From the NCBI RefSeq assembly GCF_031119335.1, contig NZ_JAVHXT010000007.1, forward strand, positions 124,001 to 188,000: DNA of 64,000 bases, written 5' to 3'. The notes under the pieces were generated by a model that saw only the letters and a list, made by a program, of their open reading frames with translations, did no database searches and was not told the origin of the DNA. Shown piece by piece: positions 1 through 7,896 of this stretch. Positions within the stretch are counted from its first letter, which is position 1, and the number at the start of each line of letters is the position of its first letter. Source of the DNA: Pedobacter sp. (GTDB taxonomy: Bacteria > Bacteroidota > Bacteroidia > Sphingobacteriales > Sphingobacteriaceae). A program made the translations under genes and the position numbers.

Positions 1-750
1 ATTGGTTTCCTAGTTAGAGCGCAAGATCAATTAGTATATCAAAGTAAAAATTTACCAAAATCAGATACTGTTTGGGTGTTTAAACCTAAAAGTTACCAAG
101 ACCATAAAAAGTTGGCCTTAATATATCTTTTACATGGATATGGAGGTAATTACAAACAATGGAACAGTATAATGGACGCTCAAAAATATGCCGATGAATA
201 CGGGTTTATAATCGTTTGTCCAGACGGGTTGCATGATAGTTGGTACATCAATAGTCCGGTAAAGAAAAATTGGCAATATGAGACGTTCTTTTTCGATGAA
301 CTTTATCTAGATATCAAGAAAAAATACAAAGTAGATGAGCAAAGGATTTTTATTTCTGGTCTGAGCATGGGCGGACATGGAGCTCTTTCTTTTTTTATAA
401 AACGTCCAGATTTATTTGCAAGCGCAGGAAGCACCAGTGGAGGAGTTAAATTGAGAGATTTTTCTGCTAAATACGGGTTAAGTAATTTACTTGGAAATCC
501 AAGTAGCGAGGACCCAATGTGGGATGCTTATTCCGTTGTGCCCAATATACACAAGCTGAAAGGCATTAGCAAGCCTTTCATTTTTGATTGTGGCTCTGAC
601 GATTTTTTTTATGATTATAATAATGAGCTAAAACAAAAATGTGACGAATTTAAGTTGAAAGCCACTTATATTTCGCAACCTGGAGCGCACAATAGGGCTT
701 ATTGGTCCAAATCAATCAGACAGCAATTCGAATTTTTTAAAAGCCATTAG
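1..750 (+). CDS. Alpha/beta-hydrolase, esterase D / FrmB-like (5' partial)
   Basis: The reading frame is open from base 1, so the gene starts left of the window. The GTG at 76 is internal and is not a believable start. Visible features are an oxyanion-type LLHGYGGN strand-turn, a nucleophile elbow GLSMGG with Ser at about residue 122 of the visible part, an acidic cluster DCGSDD, and a late His in PGAHNR. Together they give the Ser-Asp-His order of the putative-esterase family (COG0627), whose members cleave small esters such as S-formylglutathione, feruloyl or acetyl esters. The substrate cannot be read from sequence. The next gene begins 10 bp downstream on the same strand, so they are probably co-transcribed. 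Any signal peptide lies outside the window. Confidence 0.85.
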   Translation: MGFLVRAQDQLVYQSKNLPKSDTVWVFKPKSYQDHKKLALIYLLHGYGGNYKQWNSIMDAQKYADEYGFIIVCPDGLHDSWYINSPVKKNWQYETFFFDELYLDIKKKYKVDEQRIFISGLSMGGHGALSFFIKRPDLFASAGSTSGGVKLRDFSAKYGLSNLLGNPSSEDPMWDAYSVVPNIHKLKGISKPFIFDCGSDDFFYDYNNELKQKCDEFKLKATYISQPGAHNRAYWSKSIRQQFEFFKSH

Positions 751-760
751 CCAAATTAAA

Positions 761-1843
761 ATGAAATCCCCAAATGTAAGGTCATCATTATTGAGTACCG
801 AAAAAAAATTCGATCAGCTGTCCCAGAAAATTTCAGCAGAAATACTTTATCACCAAGAAAACTATCTTTATTTTGGGGGAACAGCCTATTTGGGCATTCC
901 CCAAAATAAAGAAATGACGGAACTTTACATCAAAGGTTTAGAACTTTATGGCCTTAATAATGGCACCAGTAGAGGAAACAACGTTCAGCTGAAAATTTAT
1001 GATGATGCGGAAATTTCCATTGCCAAAAGATTTGGTGCCGAAGCTGCGCTCATTACTTCCAGTGGCTATTTGGCAGCGCAACTCACCGTTTCAACCTACG
1101 CAAAGAGCGGGGTGGTTCGTTATGCACCAAATACGCACCCGGCCTTGTGGCAAAATGAAAATCCATCGGTTACGACGACGTATACCACATGGAGTACAAA
1201 CATCGTTGCTGAAATAAACGGAAGCGATGACGATAACTGGGTTTTGATTAGCAACTCCCTGAATAATCTTGTTCCAGAGATCTACGATTTCAGCTTTGTT
1301 CATCAAATAAATCCTTCGAAAAAAGTTGTTTTAATTATTGATGACTCTCACGGTATTGGTTTACTAAACAGCGGAAGTAGCGTGTTTAGTAATCTTCACC
1401 ATGCAGCAAATGTAGAAATCGTAGTGGTTGCTTCTATGGCAAAAGCATTAGGAATAGATGCTGGTGTTGTTTTAGGCGCTGAAAAATCGATAGCCAAACT
1501 AAAGCAGAGCGATATATTTTATGGTGCATCACCACCCGCTGCGGCAGGTTTGTATGCTTTTATTCACGCAGAACAGATTTACCAAAATGCTTATAATAAG
1601 CTTCAACAAAACGTAAAATTGTTTAAGCAAAAGCTAACAAATAAAAATGATTGGCATTTTGTTGCCGACTTTCCTGTATTTTTGTCCAAGCAGCCGGCTA
1701 TAGACCAGCGGTTATTGGAGCATAAAATCCTGATTTCTTCTTTCCCATATCCAGACAGAAATGGAAAGAATTTAAACCGTATCGTCTTATCAAGTTGGCA
1801 TAGCGAAAACGACATTTTAAAGTTGGTTGCGGCCCTTGGCTAG
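761..1843 (+). CDS. PLP-dependent aminotransferase of the BioF/KBL (alpha-oxoamine synthase-like) family
   Basis: This is a fold-type I PLP enzyme of 360 residues. The glycine-rich NNGTSRGNN loop is near residue 67, the cofactor-binding DDSHGIG motif (D194, H197) replaces the usual DEAHxxG, and the Schiff-base lysine is K228 in SMAKALG. It is shorter than BioF or KBL (about 385-400 aa) and its substrate-side motifs diverge, so calling it 8-amino-7-oxononanoate synthase would be over-reach. No bio genes are nearby. It sits between an esterase and a histidine phosphatase, with a D-Ala-D-Ala dipeptidase and an alanine dehydrogenase-like gene close by. That suggests a role in amino-acid or cell-wall dipeptide metabolism, which is inference only. 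Confidence 0.75.
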   Translation: MKSPNVRSSLLSTEKKFDQLSQKISAEILYHQENYLYFGGTAYLGIPQNKEMTELYIKGLELYGLNNGTSRGNNVQLKIYDDAEISIAKRFGAEAALITSSGYLAAQLTVSTYAKSGVVRYAPNTHPALWQNENPSVTTTYTTWSTNIVAEINGSDDDNWVLISNSLNNLVPEIYDFSFVHQINPSKKVVLIIDDSHGIGLLNSGSSVFSNLHHAANVEIVVVASMAKALGIDAGVVLGAEKSIAKLKQSDIFYGASPPAAAGLYAFIHAEQIYQNAYNKLQQNVKLFKQKLTNKNDWHFVADFPVFLSKQPAIDQRLLEHKILISSFPYPDRNGKNLNRIVLSSWHSENDILKLVAALG

Positions 1844-1871
1844 CATCCTGCTAAGGTAAAAAGGATTTAGT

Positions 1872-2390
1872 ATGAAAAAATTATTACTCTTGTTTGTATT
1901 AGCATTTGGTTTGCAGCAAATGCTGCATGCACAAAAAACGCTAAAAGTTTGGATTGTAAGACACGCAGAAAAGGATACCACAGATAAGAAAGATCGCGAT
2001 CCAGATTTATCTTCGGCAGGTGCAGAAAGGGCCGAAGCTTTAAAGAAAGAGCTAAAAGGACAAAGAATTGACAGTATTTTTTCTACAGATTATAAGCGTA
2101 CCAAGTTAACAGGATTTCCTTTAGCAGATATTACCGGCATCAGTATAAAAACTTACAATCCTGCAATGGCAAAGGATTTGGTTAAGTCCCTAAAAGAAAA
2201 TGCTCTAGGCAAAAAGATCTTAATTATCGGTCACTCTAATACTGTTTTAGAAATGATAGAAGCTTTTGGTGCCAAGAGGCCAGTACCTAGCATTGCTGAT
2301 GATGAGTACGATTATCTTTTCTCTTTGACCGTAAAAGGCGACAAAGTAGACGTAAAGACCAATAAGTATGGCTTAAAAAGCAGACCATAG
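1872..2390 (+). CDS. Secreted histidine phosphatase (SixA/phosphoglycerate-mutase-like)
   Basis: The protein has 172 residues with a clear N-terminal signal peptide (hydrophobic residues 3-19, cleavage near A20-Q21). The catalytic RHAEK signature gives R30 and the phospho-acceptor H31, and the second catalytic histidine is H121 in IIGHSN. This is the minimal branch of the histidine phosphatase superfamily. The signal peptide places it in the periplasm or on the surface, so it probably dephosphorylates small extracytoplasmic phosphoesters rather than phosphoproteins. The gene follows the PLP enzyme after 28 bp on the same strand. A composite hairpin lies 50 bp past its stop. Confidence 0.85.
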   Translation: MKKLLLLFVLAFGLQQMLHAQKTLKVWIVRHAEKDTTDKKDRDPDLSSAGAERAEALKKELKGQRIDSIFSTDYKRTKLTGFPLADITGISIKTYNPAMAKDLVKSLKENALGKKILIIGHSNTVLEMIEAFGAKRPVPSIADDEYDYLFSLTVKGDKVDVKTNKYGLKSRP

Positions 2391-2735
2391 GTCAATTTCA
2401 CAAAATTTTGAAGAGCAAATTTCTGCAACTAGGTTCTTGTAGTCCCGCTTTCTCTGCAGCCAATTAAAAAAATTGGCTTCCTTTCAATCGGGTCTATTTT
2501 ACAAAAGCTTTTGCTAAAATTTATTGAGTTGGTGCTGCATTAACTAAATTGCAGTGCAACTAAATATGGCATTTGCGCTGATTGATGCCCTGCAAAGCGA
2601 GTGTTTTGCAAAGGTTGTGGTTAACTAAACCCGACATACGTGAATGCCCAATTTTACAAGTTTACGCCGTTAAATTGGCAGTAACATTGGCGGGACTGGC
2701 AAAACCCTAGCAGCACGGCAGTATCTTTTCAAAAC
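2391..2735. other. 345-bp gap between convergent genes, no gene seen
   Basis: I find no convincing reading frame here. The left part holds a nested inverted repeat at 2440-2496. The right part (about 2620-2710) has scattered GC-richer fragments such as CCCGACAT and GCGGGACT that may be eroded repeat copies. The flanking genes converge on this gap. Confidence 0.6.
2440..2496. repeat. Nested inverted repeat / REP-like hairpin
   Basis: The inner arms AGCCAATT (2458-2465) and AATTGGCT (2471-2478) pair perfectly across AAAAA. The outer arms TAGTCCCG (2440-2447) and CGGGTCTA (2489-2496) pair with one mismatch. No T-run directly follows the inner stem. It therefore resembles a dispersed intergenic element more than a simple terminator, although it sits in a convergent gap. 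Confidence 0.6.
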
Positions 2736-3416
2736 CTATAGCTTTTCGAACGGAATATCCATCAAATCGTAATCTTGCCAGCCAATAAAATCAAAGTGCC
2801 ACCATTCGTTGTAAATCACTTTAAAGCCGTGTGCCTGCATGGTGTTGATTAAATAGTTGCGGTTTTTGATAATGTGTGCAGGTAAATCATTGTAATGTGG
2901 TGCCGCTGCGGCTTCGAAACTGTCGTAAGGTGTAGGCATTGGCACATCTTTTCCAGTTTTTAAATCGATGATACTTAAATCAACCGCACAACCTCTATTA
3001 TGTTTTGAACCTTTTGCGGGATTGGCCACAAAGTTTTTGTCGCTTGCTTTTTGATAGAAAGAAACGGTAACAGCGTAAGGCCTGTAGCCATCGTAAATTT
3101 TAAGTCCGTAGCCTTTTTTCTTCAATTCTGCTTGAATTAGTGTTAACTTTTCTACCACAGGTTTGCGAGCGAAAGCCCGTGCCTGCTTATACATCACCTG
3201 CTTCATAAAGTTGTCTGTTGTGGCATAGCGGATATCTAGCACCACCGAAGGAATAGCTTTTTTGATGTCTACCAGTTCCAAGTTTGGATTTTTAGCGACA
3301 TCAGCTTTATACTGTTGATAATCGTTAACTACTTTTAAGCCGTATTTATTTTGGGCATTTTGTTGTGCGCAAGCGCTTAAGTTTAAAATGGTAAATAGAA
3401 AAAGCAAGCGTATCAT
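2736..3416 (-). CDS. D-alanyl-D-alanine dipeptidase lipoprotein (M15D, VanX/DdpX family)
   Basis: The 226-residue zinc dipeptidase carries all VanX hallmarks: R112 in YDGYRPY, the zinc motif SKHNRGCAVD (H139, D146) and EWWH (E204, H207). These enzymes hydrolyse free D-Ala-D-Ala. An N-terminal lipobox LSAC places the lipidated cysteine at C16, so the enzyme acts in the periplasm or at the outer membrane, unlike cytoplasmic VanX. That fits nutrient recovery from peptidoglycan better than vancomycin resistance, and no vanH, vanA or vanS is present. The alanine dehydrogenase-like gene ends 25 bp upstream on the same strand, so the pair looks like an operon for alanine release and use. Confidence 0.92.
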   Translation of the reverse strand: MIRLLFLFTILNLSACAQQNAQNKYGLKVVNDYQQYKADVAKNPNLELVDIKKAIPSVVLDIRYATTDNFMKQVMYKQARAFARKPVVEKLTLIQAELKKKGYGLKIYDGYRPYAVTVSFYQKASDKNFVANPAKGSKHNRGCAVDLSIIDLKTGKDVPMPTPYDSFEAAAAPHYNDLPAHIIKNRNYLINTMQAHGFKVIYNEWWHFDFIGWQDYDLMDIPFEKL

Positions 3417-3441
3417 GATAGGGGATGTTTTTTTGATAAAA

Positions 3442-4668
3442 TTACTGATTGGAAAGGACCAATAGTTCTAAATCTTTGTAAGGTAGGTTGTACATGTTTG
3501 CTAGGTCTTTGTTCGTTAAATGACCTTGATAGCAATACAAACCATCCCTAATTCCTGGCTTACTCCAAACCATATTCATTAGTCCGCCCATATCGCCTAT
3601 ATCAACCAGGATTGGGGCGAAAATGTTCGTTAGGGCGTAAGATGCTGTACGAGGTACGCGGGAAGCAATATTTGGCACACAATAGTGAATTACATCGTGT
3701 TTTACAAAAACCGGGTCTTTGTGGTTGGTCACTTCTGAGGTTTCGAAACAACCGCCTTGGTCTATGCTCACGTCAACCACTACAGAATGTGGTTTCATTC
3801 TAGCCACGGTTTCTTCCATTACTACGCAGGGGCTACGGCCATGGTCGGAACGGATAGCGCCAATAACAACATCACAAGTAGTAATAGCCTTTGCTAGTAC
3901 AATTGGCTGCATTACAGATGTGAAAACTCTGCTGCCTAAGTTATTTTGTAAGCGTCTGAGCTTGAAAATAGAACTGTCGAAAACCTTAACCTCTGCACCT
4001 AAAGAAAGCGCTGTTCTAGCGGCATATTCTCCAACCGTACCCGCTCCTAAAATCACGATTTCAGTCGGTGGAACGCCTGTAAAACCGCCTAACATTAAAC
4101 CTTTACCGCCAAATGCACTGCTTAAATATTCTGCAGCAATAAAAATGGAGGTTGCACCAACAATTTCGCTCATGGCACGTACAACCGTAAGCACGTTGCC
4201 TTCATCACGGATGTTTTCGAAACAAAGCGCATTGATTTTTTTGGCCAGCAAAGCTTTGAGGACGTCTGCTTTCAGCGTACCAATTTGAAGAGCTGAAATT
4301 AGTGTCTGCCCTTTGTGCATTAAGCCAATTTCTTCAATGGTTGGTGGCGCTATTTTCACAATCACATCGGCAGCCCAAACATCTTTTTTATTGAAGGATA
4401 TTTGTGCACCCTGTTCACTGTAATCTTTGTCGCTAAAATTGGCACCGTCACCAGCGCCGCTTTCCAACATCACTTTGTGCCCGTTATTAACTAGCAGCGC
4501 AACAGATAGCGGCGTTAAAGCAATCCTACACTCCTGGTAAGACATCTCTTTAGGAATTCCAATAAATAAGCTGTTGCTTTTCTTTCCAGTTTCTAGCATT
4601 GCTTCCTGGGTTTGTAACAACCCTCTTTGAGCAATGGCAGCCATTTCATCGCGTAGTCCTGTAGCCAT
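3442..4668 (-). CDS. ald: Alanine dehydrogenase-like protein (AlaDH/PNT family)
   Basis: The protein has 408 residues, of which about 33 form an N-terminal extension before the usual IGIPKE start of the catalytic domain. Seen: CRIALTP (Arg equivalent to R15 of the Mycobacterium enzyme), VKIAPP (K105, equivalent to K75), the NAD-binding VILGAGTVGEYAA, and a conserved HYCVPNIASRVPRTAS tail. The family converts L-alanine to pyruvate and ammonia with NAD. At the place where characterised enzymes have the catalytic His (YLHLA) this protein reads SALQIG, so the His appears to be Gln128. The family assignment is firm but the activity is less so. It lies upstream of the dipeptidase on the same strand. 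Confidence 0.8.
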   Translation of the reverse strand: MATGLRDEMAAIAQRGLLQTQEAMLETGKKSNSLFIGIPKEMSYQECRIALTPLSVALLVNNGHKVMLESGAGDGANFSDKDYSEQGAQISFNKKDVWAADVIVKIAPPTIEEIGLMHKGQTLISALQIGTLKADVLKALLAKKINALCFENIRDEGNVLTVVRAMSEIVGATSIFIAAEYLSSAFGGKGLMLGGFTGVPPTEIVILGAGTVGEYAARTALSLGAEVKVFDSSIFKLRRLQNNLGSRVFTSVMQPIVLAKAITTCDVVIGAIRSDHGRSPCVVMEETVARMKPHSVVVDVSIDQGGCFETSEVTNHKDPVFVKHDVIHYCVPNIASRVPRTASYALTNIFAPILVDIGDMGGLMNMVWSKPGIRDGLYCYQGHLTNKDLANMYNLPYKDLELLVLSNQ

Positions 4669-4822
4669 TATTTATGGTGTAGTTTAAACCTTGAAGATAC
4701 GAAATTTAGTTCTATACCGATATATAAATTGTATTTAGGTTTTTCCTCATCGATTATTTTAGTTAAAGACAGTCGCAAGGAATTGTTTTCTTTTACTATC
4801 ATTGTCATTACAAAAATATACA

Positions 4823-5707
4823 ATGAAAAACCTAAATATCATCTATTTGCTCTTCCTCGTTGGTCTATCTTTCAAAGCCAAGTCCCAAATTAAAATTGTC
4901 GATTCATTAACCAAACAACCAATTGTAGGAGCAACCATTTCCATAATTGATGAAAGCCCAATCAAAATTACGGATCAATACGGAAATTTTGATTTTCAAG
5001 ATTTAGGCTTAGATGACAATAGATGGATCGCCATTAGCTCGCTAGGATATTCAAAACTAGTGCTTCAGGTTAAAAAGGCCAAAATTAGTGACACCTTACG
5101 TTTAAAGCCTGCGATTTATCAGTTAAATGAAGTGAGCATCAGTACGAAAAAGTACAGCAAACATTTAGTTGGCGGTGGCATGACCTTATTGCACGGCGAT
5201 AATCATTGGGGAGGTTATGGGTATGAAGAAGCTAGGTTTTTCCCCAACGATTATAAAAAAGACAGTAAAATTCTAGCGGTACAATATTTTGTGGTTACCA
5301 AGCAACCATTTCAAAAAAAGACTAAGGTTGATTTGAATAACGCATTTGGTGTTGGCATTTATGAAGCCAATGCCGATGGAAGTCCGGGAAAGCCATTGTT
5401 AACAGAAGAAATTTTGGTAAAAGCCGAGAAACACGCCAAATGGGTAACTGTAAACCTAGAACAGTATAATCTGCCGATGCCAAAGTATGGCTTTGTAGTA
5501 GGCTTCAAAATATTTCCTGCATCCTTTTATGGTGAAAAAAATGGTTTTGTTAAGGTTGAAGATTTTGTTGCCCCTCTGCTTGCCATTAAAACATATATCA
5601 AAAAAAGTGAAGACTCATGGCACCGAAGTTTGTTTAAACATCACAAATGGACAAAAGAAACTCATTCACATTTTGGCATACGAGCTATGGTTGCAGAAGC
5701 AAAATAA
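4823..5707 (+). CDS. Secreted protein with CarboxypepD_reg-like domain
   Basis: I chose the ATG at 4823 because the signal peptide (MKNLNIIYLLF and on, ending near residue 24) follows it directly; the TTG at 4802 only adds residues before it. Residues about 25-110 form a carboxypeptidase-regulatory-like beta-sandwich (IVDSLTKQPIVGATISI, then DQYGNFDF and ISSLGY). This module is common at the N-terminus of TonB receptors, but no plug or barrel follows here. The remaining 180 residues are a domain I do not recognise, rich in aromatic residues. It is probably periplasmic or on the surface. Its 294 residues are typical of stand-alone Bacteroidota proteins of this kind, whose function is unknown. 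Confidence 0.75.
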   Translation: MKNLNIIYLLFLVGLSFKAKSQIKIVDSLTKQPIVGATISIIDESPIKITDQYGNFDFQDLGLDDNRWIAISSLGYSKLVLQVKKAKISDTLRLKPAIYQLNEVSISTKKYSKHLVGGGMTLLHGDNHWGGYGYEEARFFPNDYKKDSKILAVQYFVVTKQPFQKKTKVDLNNAFGVGIYEANADGSPGKPLLTEEILVKAEKHAKWVTVNLEQYNLPMPKYGFVVGFKIFPASFYGEKNGFVKVEDFVAPLLAIKTYIKKSEDSWHRSLFKHHKWTKETHSHFGIRAMVAEAK

Positions 5708-5729
5708 CCGATATAAAGCTTTGGTAATC

Positions 5730-6155
5730 TTACGTTGAAACTTTTACGAATTCAAACAACCGCTGCTCATTGCCAGTAACGGTTATTTCAACTTTGATGT
5801 AAGCTTCTGGAAGTAATTCTTCTATTTTTGATGGCCATTCTACGAGGCAGTAATTTCCGCTGTAAAAATATTCCTCGTAGCCAATATCGTAAGCCTCTTG
5901 TTGGTTTTTCAACCTATAAAAATCGAAATGATAAATCGGGCCATCGGTACTTTCATATTCATTAACAATAGAAAAAGTTGGGCTGCTTACTACATCTTCA
6001 ACTCCTAAAGCTTCGCAAAGCGATTTGATGAAAGTGGTTTTGCCTGCCGCCATGTCACCTTCAAAAATGAAAAACTTTTGTCCTTCTGCAAAGGCCAATA
6101 ATTCTTTTGCAACGTGAGGTAATTCAGCTGTGCTATTAATAGAGATGGATTTCAT
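5730..6155 (-). CDS. tsaE: tRNA threonylcarbamoyladenosine biosynthesis ATPase TsaE
   Basis: The 141-residue P-loop protein has Walker A GDMAAGKTT at 33-41, a switch-like YHFDFYR (D78) and LVEWP (E106), all typical of TsaE/YjeE. TsaE works with TsaB and TsaD to transfer the threonylcarbamoyl group to A37 of ANN-decoding tRNAs, using ATP to reset the complex. The length matches the family (about 135-160 aa). It lies downstream of porX on the same strand, 76 bp away, with an inverted repeat between them. It converges with the CarboxypepD_reg gene. Confidence 0.95.
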   Translation of the reverse strand: MKSISINSTAELPHVAKELLAFAEGQKFFIFEGDMAAGKTTFIKSLCEALGVEDVVSSPTFSIVNEYESTDGPIYHFDFYRLKNQQEAYDIGYEEYFYSGNYCLVEWPSKIEELLPEAYIKVEITVTGNEQRLFEFVKVST

Positions 6156-6175
6156 TTACACAAAGATATAGCTTA

Positions 6176-6225
6176 AGCACATAGATACATAGTTCTGCTA
6201 TTGAAATTCTATGTGACTATGTGCT
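6176..6225. repeat. Inverted repeat, 'CACATAGATACATAG' family
   Basis: The arms 6176-6192 and 6209-6225 are near-perfect complements. They share the core CACATAGATACATAG with the copy at 19458-19519. This copy lies between the end of porX and the start of tsaE, where it would be transcribed as a hairpin. Confidence 0.75.
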
Positions 6226-6231
6226 CATCAT

Positions 6232-7785
6232 TTACTTAGATCCGTAAGTTACAATAGGGATAATCATTTCTTCCATTGAAATACCGCCGTGCTGGAAAGT
6301 CTCATTGTAGTAATTCACAAACTGGTTGTAGTTGTTTTGATAAACGAAATACTGATCTTCCTTTGCAAAAATATAGTTAGAGCTGATATTTACCTTTGGC
6401 AATTTCGCATCATGAGGATTTTTAATTAAAAATACTTCTTTCGGATTGAAATTGAGGTTTTTACCTTGTTTGTAGCGGAGGTTGGTATTTGTGCTTCTGT
6501 CACCAATTACTTTACTAGGATTTTTTACCCTAATGGTTCCGTGGTCTGTTGTAATAATTAGTTTTATACGTTGTTGCGATAATTTTTTAATTAAATCCAA
6601 CAGTGGAGAGTGCTCAAACCAAGATAAGGTTAGCGAACGGTAGGCCGCATCGTCATTTGCCAGCTCTCTAATCATCTGCATATCGGTTCTGGCGTGAGAA
6701 AGCATATCCACAAAATTGAAAACAATGGCATTAAACTCGTTGTGCATCAAATTATTCACTTGGTCTAGCAAATCTTTCCCCTGATCGAAAGTGAGGATTT
6801 TATTGTAGCTGAACTTACAATCTTTTCTTAAGCTGCGCTTGATTTGTTCACCCAAAAATGTTTCTTCATGCAAATTTTTTCCACCTTCATCATCATCATT
6901 TTGCCATAGCGATGGAAAACGCTTTTCCATATCAAGCGGTGTTAAGCCTGAGAAAATCGCATTTCTAGCGTATTGTGTTGCTGTGGGTAAAATACTCGAA
7001 TAGGTATCTTCTTCTTCTAAACGGAAATACTCAGAAATTAGAGGATTAATGATTTTCCATTGGTCGTATCTTAAGTTATCAATTAAGATAAAGAATACCG
7101 GTGTGGTATCATTAATTAGCGGGAACACTTTTTTCTTAATCAATTCGTGAGAAAAAAGAGGTGCATCACTACTGCCATTGATCCAGTCTAGGTAATTGTT
7201 TTCAACAAATTTTGAATAGAGCATGTTGGCTTCCGATTTTTGCATGGTTAAAATCTCATGCATTTGCGGATCATCCAATTTTTCAAGTTCTAGCTCCCAA
7301 AAAACAAGTTTCTTATAAACATCTACCCAATCATCATAACTTAATTTGTCGTTTAGGGTCATCCCTATATTTCTAAAATCTTGTTGATAGGCCGATGAAG
7401 TTTTCTCGCTTACTAGACGCTTGTTATCAATCAGTTTTTTGATGGTCAGTAACACCTGCTTCGGGTTTACCGGCTTAATCAAGTAGTCATCTATTTTAGA
7501 GCCAATAGCATCTTCCATCAGATTTTCCTCTTCACTTTTAGTGATCAATACCACTGGAACATCAGAACGTATATTTTTAATGGCAGAGAGCGTTTCTAAG
7601 CCTGTGAGGCCGGGCATATTTTCGTCTAAAAAAACTAAATCGAAATGTTCTTTCCCAAAAGCCTCAAGCGCATCATTACCGTTTGTAAAAGTGCTAACAG
7701 CGTAGCCTTTTTCGTTCAATAATAAAATATGAGGTTTTAGTAAGTTAATTTCGTCATCGGCCCATAATATCTTCGTTTCCTGCAT
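6232..7785 (-). CDS. porX: Response regulator PorX (REC-PglZ), type IX secretion control
   Basis: The N-terminal receiver domain (1-120) has the acid pocket D10/D11, phospho-acceptor D54 and K104. An alpha-helical linker is followed by a PglZ domain of the alkaline phosphatase superfamily (about 160-515), with metal-ligand motifs TTDHGTI and QHGGISMEE. This architecture and length (517 aa) match PorX. PorX controls T9SS gene expression together with kinase PorY and sigma factor SigP, and its PglZ domain acts as a zinc phosphodiesterase on nucleotides. The window also encodes two proteins with T9SS sorting domains. No porY is adjacent, as is usual because the two genes are unlinked. Confidence 0.93.
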   Translation of the reverse strand: MQETKILWADDEINLLKPHILLLNEKGYAVSTFTNGNDALEAFGKEHFDLVFLDENMPGLTGLETLSAIKNIRSDVPVVLITKSEEENLMEDAIGSKIDDYLIKPVNPKQVLLTIKKLIDNKRLVSEKTSSAYQQDFRNIGMTLNDKLSYDDWVDVYKKLVFWELELEKLDDPQMHEILTMQKSEANMLYSKFVENNYLDWINGSSDAPLFSHELIKKKVFPLINDTTPVFFILIDNLRYDQWKIINPLISEYFRLEEEDTYSSILPTATQYARNAIFSGLTPLDMEKRFPSLWQNDDDEGGKNLHEETFLGEQIKRSLRKDCKFSYNKILTFDQGKDLLDQVNNLMHNEFNAIVFNFVDMLSHARTDMQMIRELANDDAAYRSLTLSWFEHSPLLDLIKKLSQQRIKLIITTDHGTIRVKNPSKVIGDRSTNTNLRYKQGKNLNFNPKEVFLIKNPHDAKLPKVNISSNYIFAKEDQYFVYQNNYNQFVNYYNETFQHGGISMEEMIIPIVTYGSK

Positions 7786-7896
7786 TTTATATCGTTTTTG
7801 TGTAATTTAAGAGATTTAAAAGCGCTTAGCTTTTCTACTGTCGATAAAATTAGCAATTTTTGTACCGCATATACTTTTTTTAACCCTTTTTAAGAT

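Noticed and set aside
761..1843. Biotin biosynthesis enzyme BioF
   Set aside because: The protein is shorter, has altered motifs (DDSHGIG, SMAKALG) and has no other bio gene nearby. Only the family level is safe.
2736..3416. VanX as a vancomycin-resistance marker
   Set aside because: The enzyme is a lipoprotein outside the cytoplasm and no vanH, vanA or vanRS gene is near. D-Ala-D-Ala use as a nutrient fits better.
3719..4288. A 189-residue open frame on the plus strand
   Set aside because: It is antisense to the alanine dehydrogenase-like gene, low in complexity and Ser/Thr-rich, as expected for a shadow frame.
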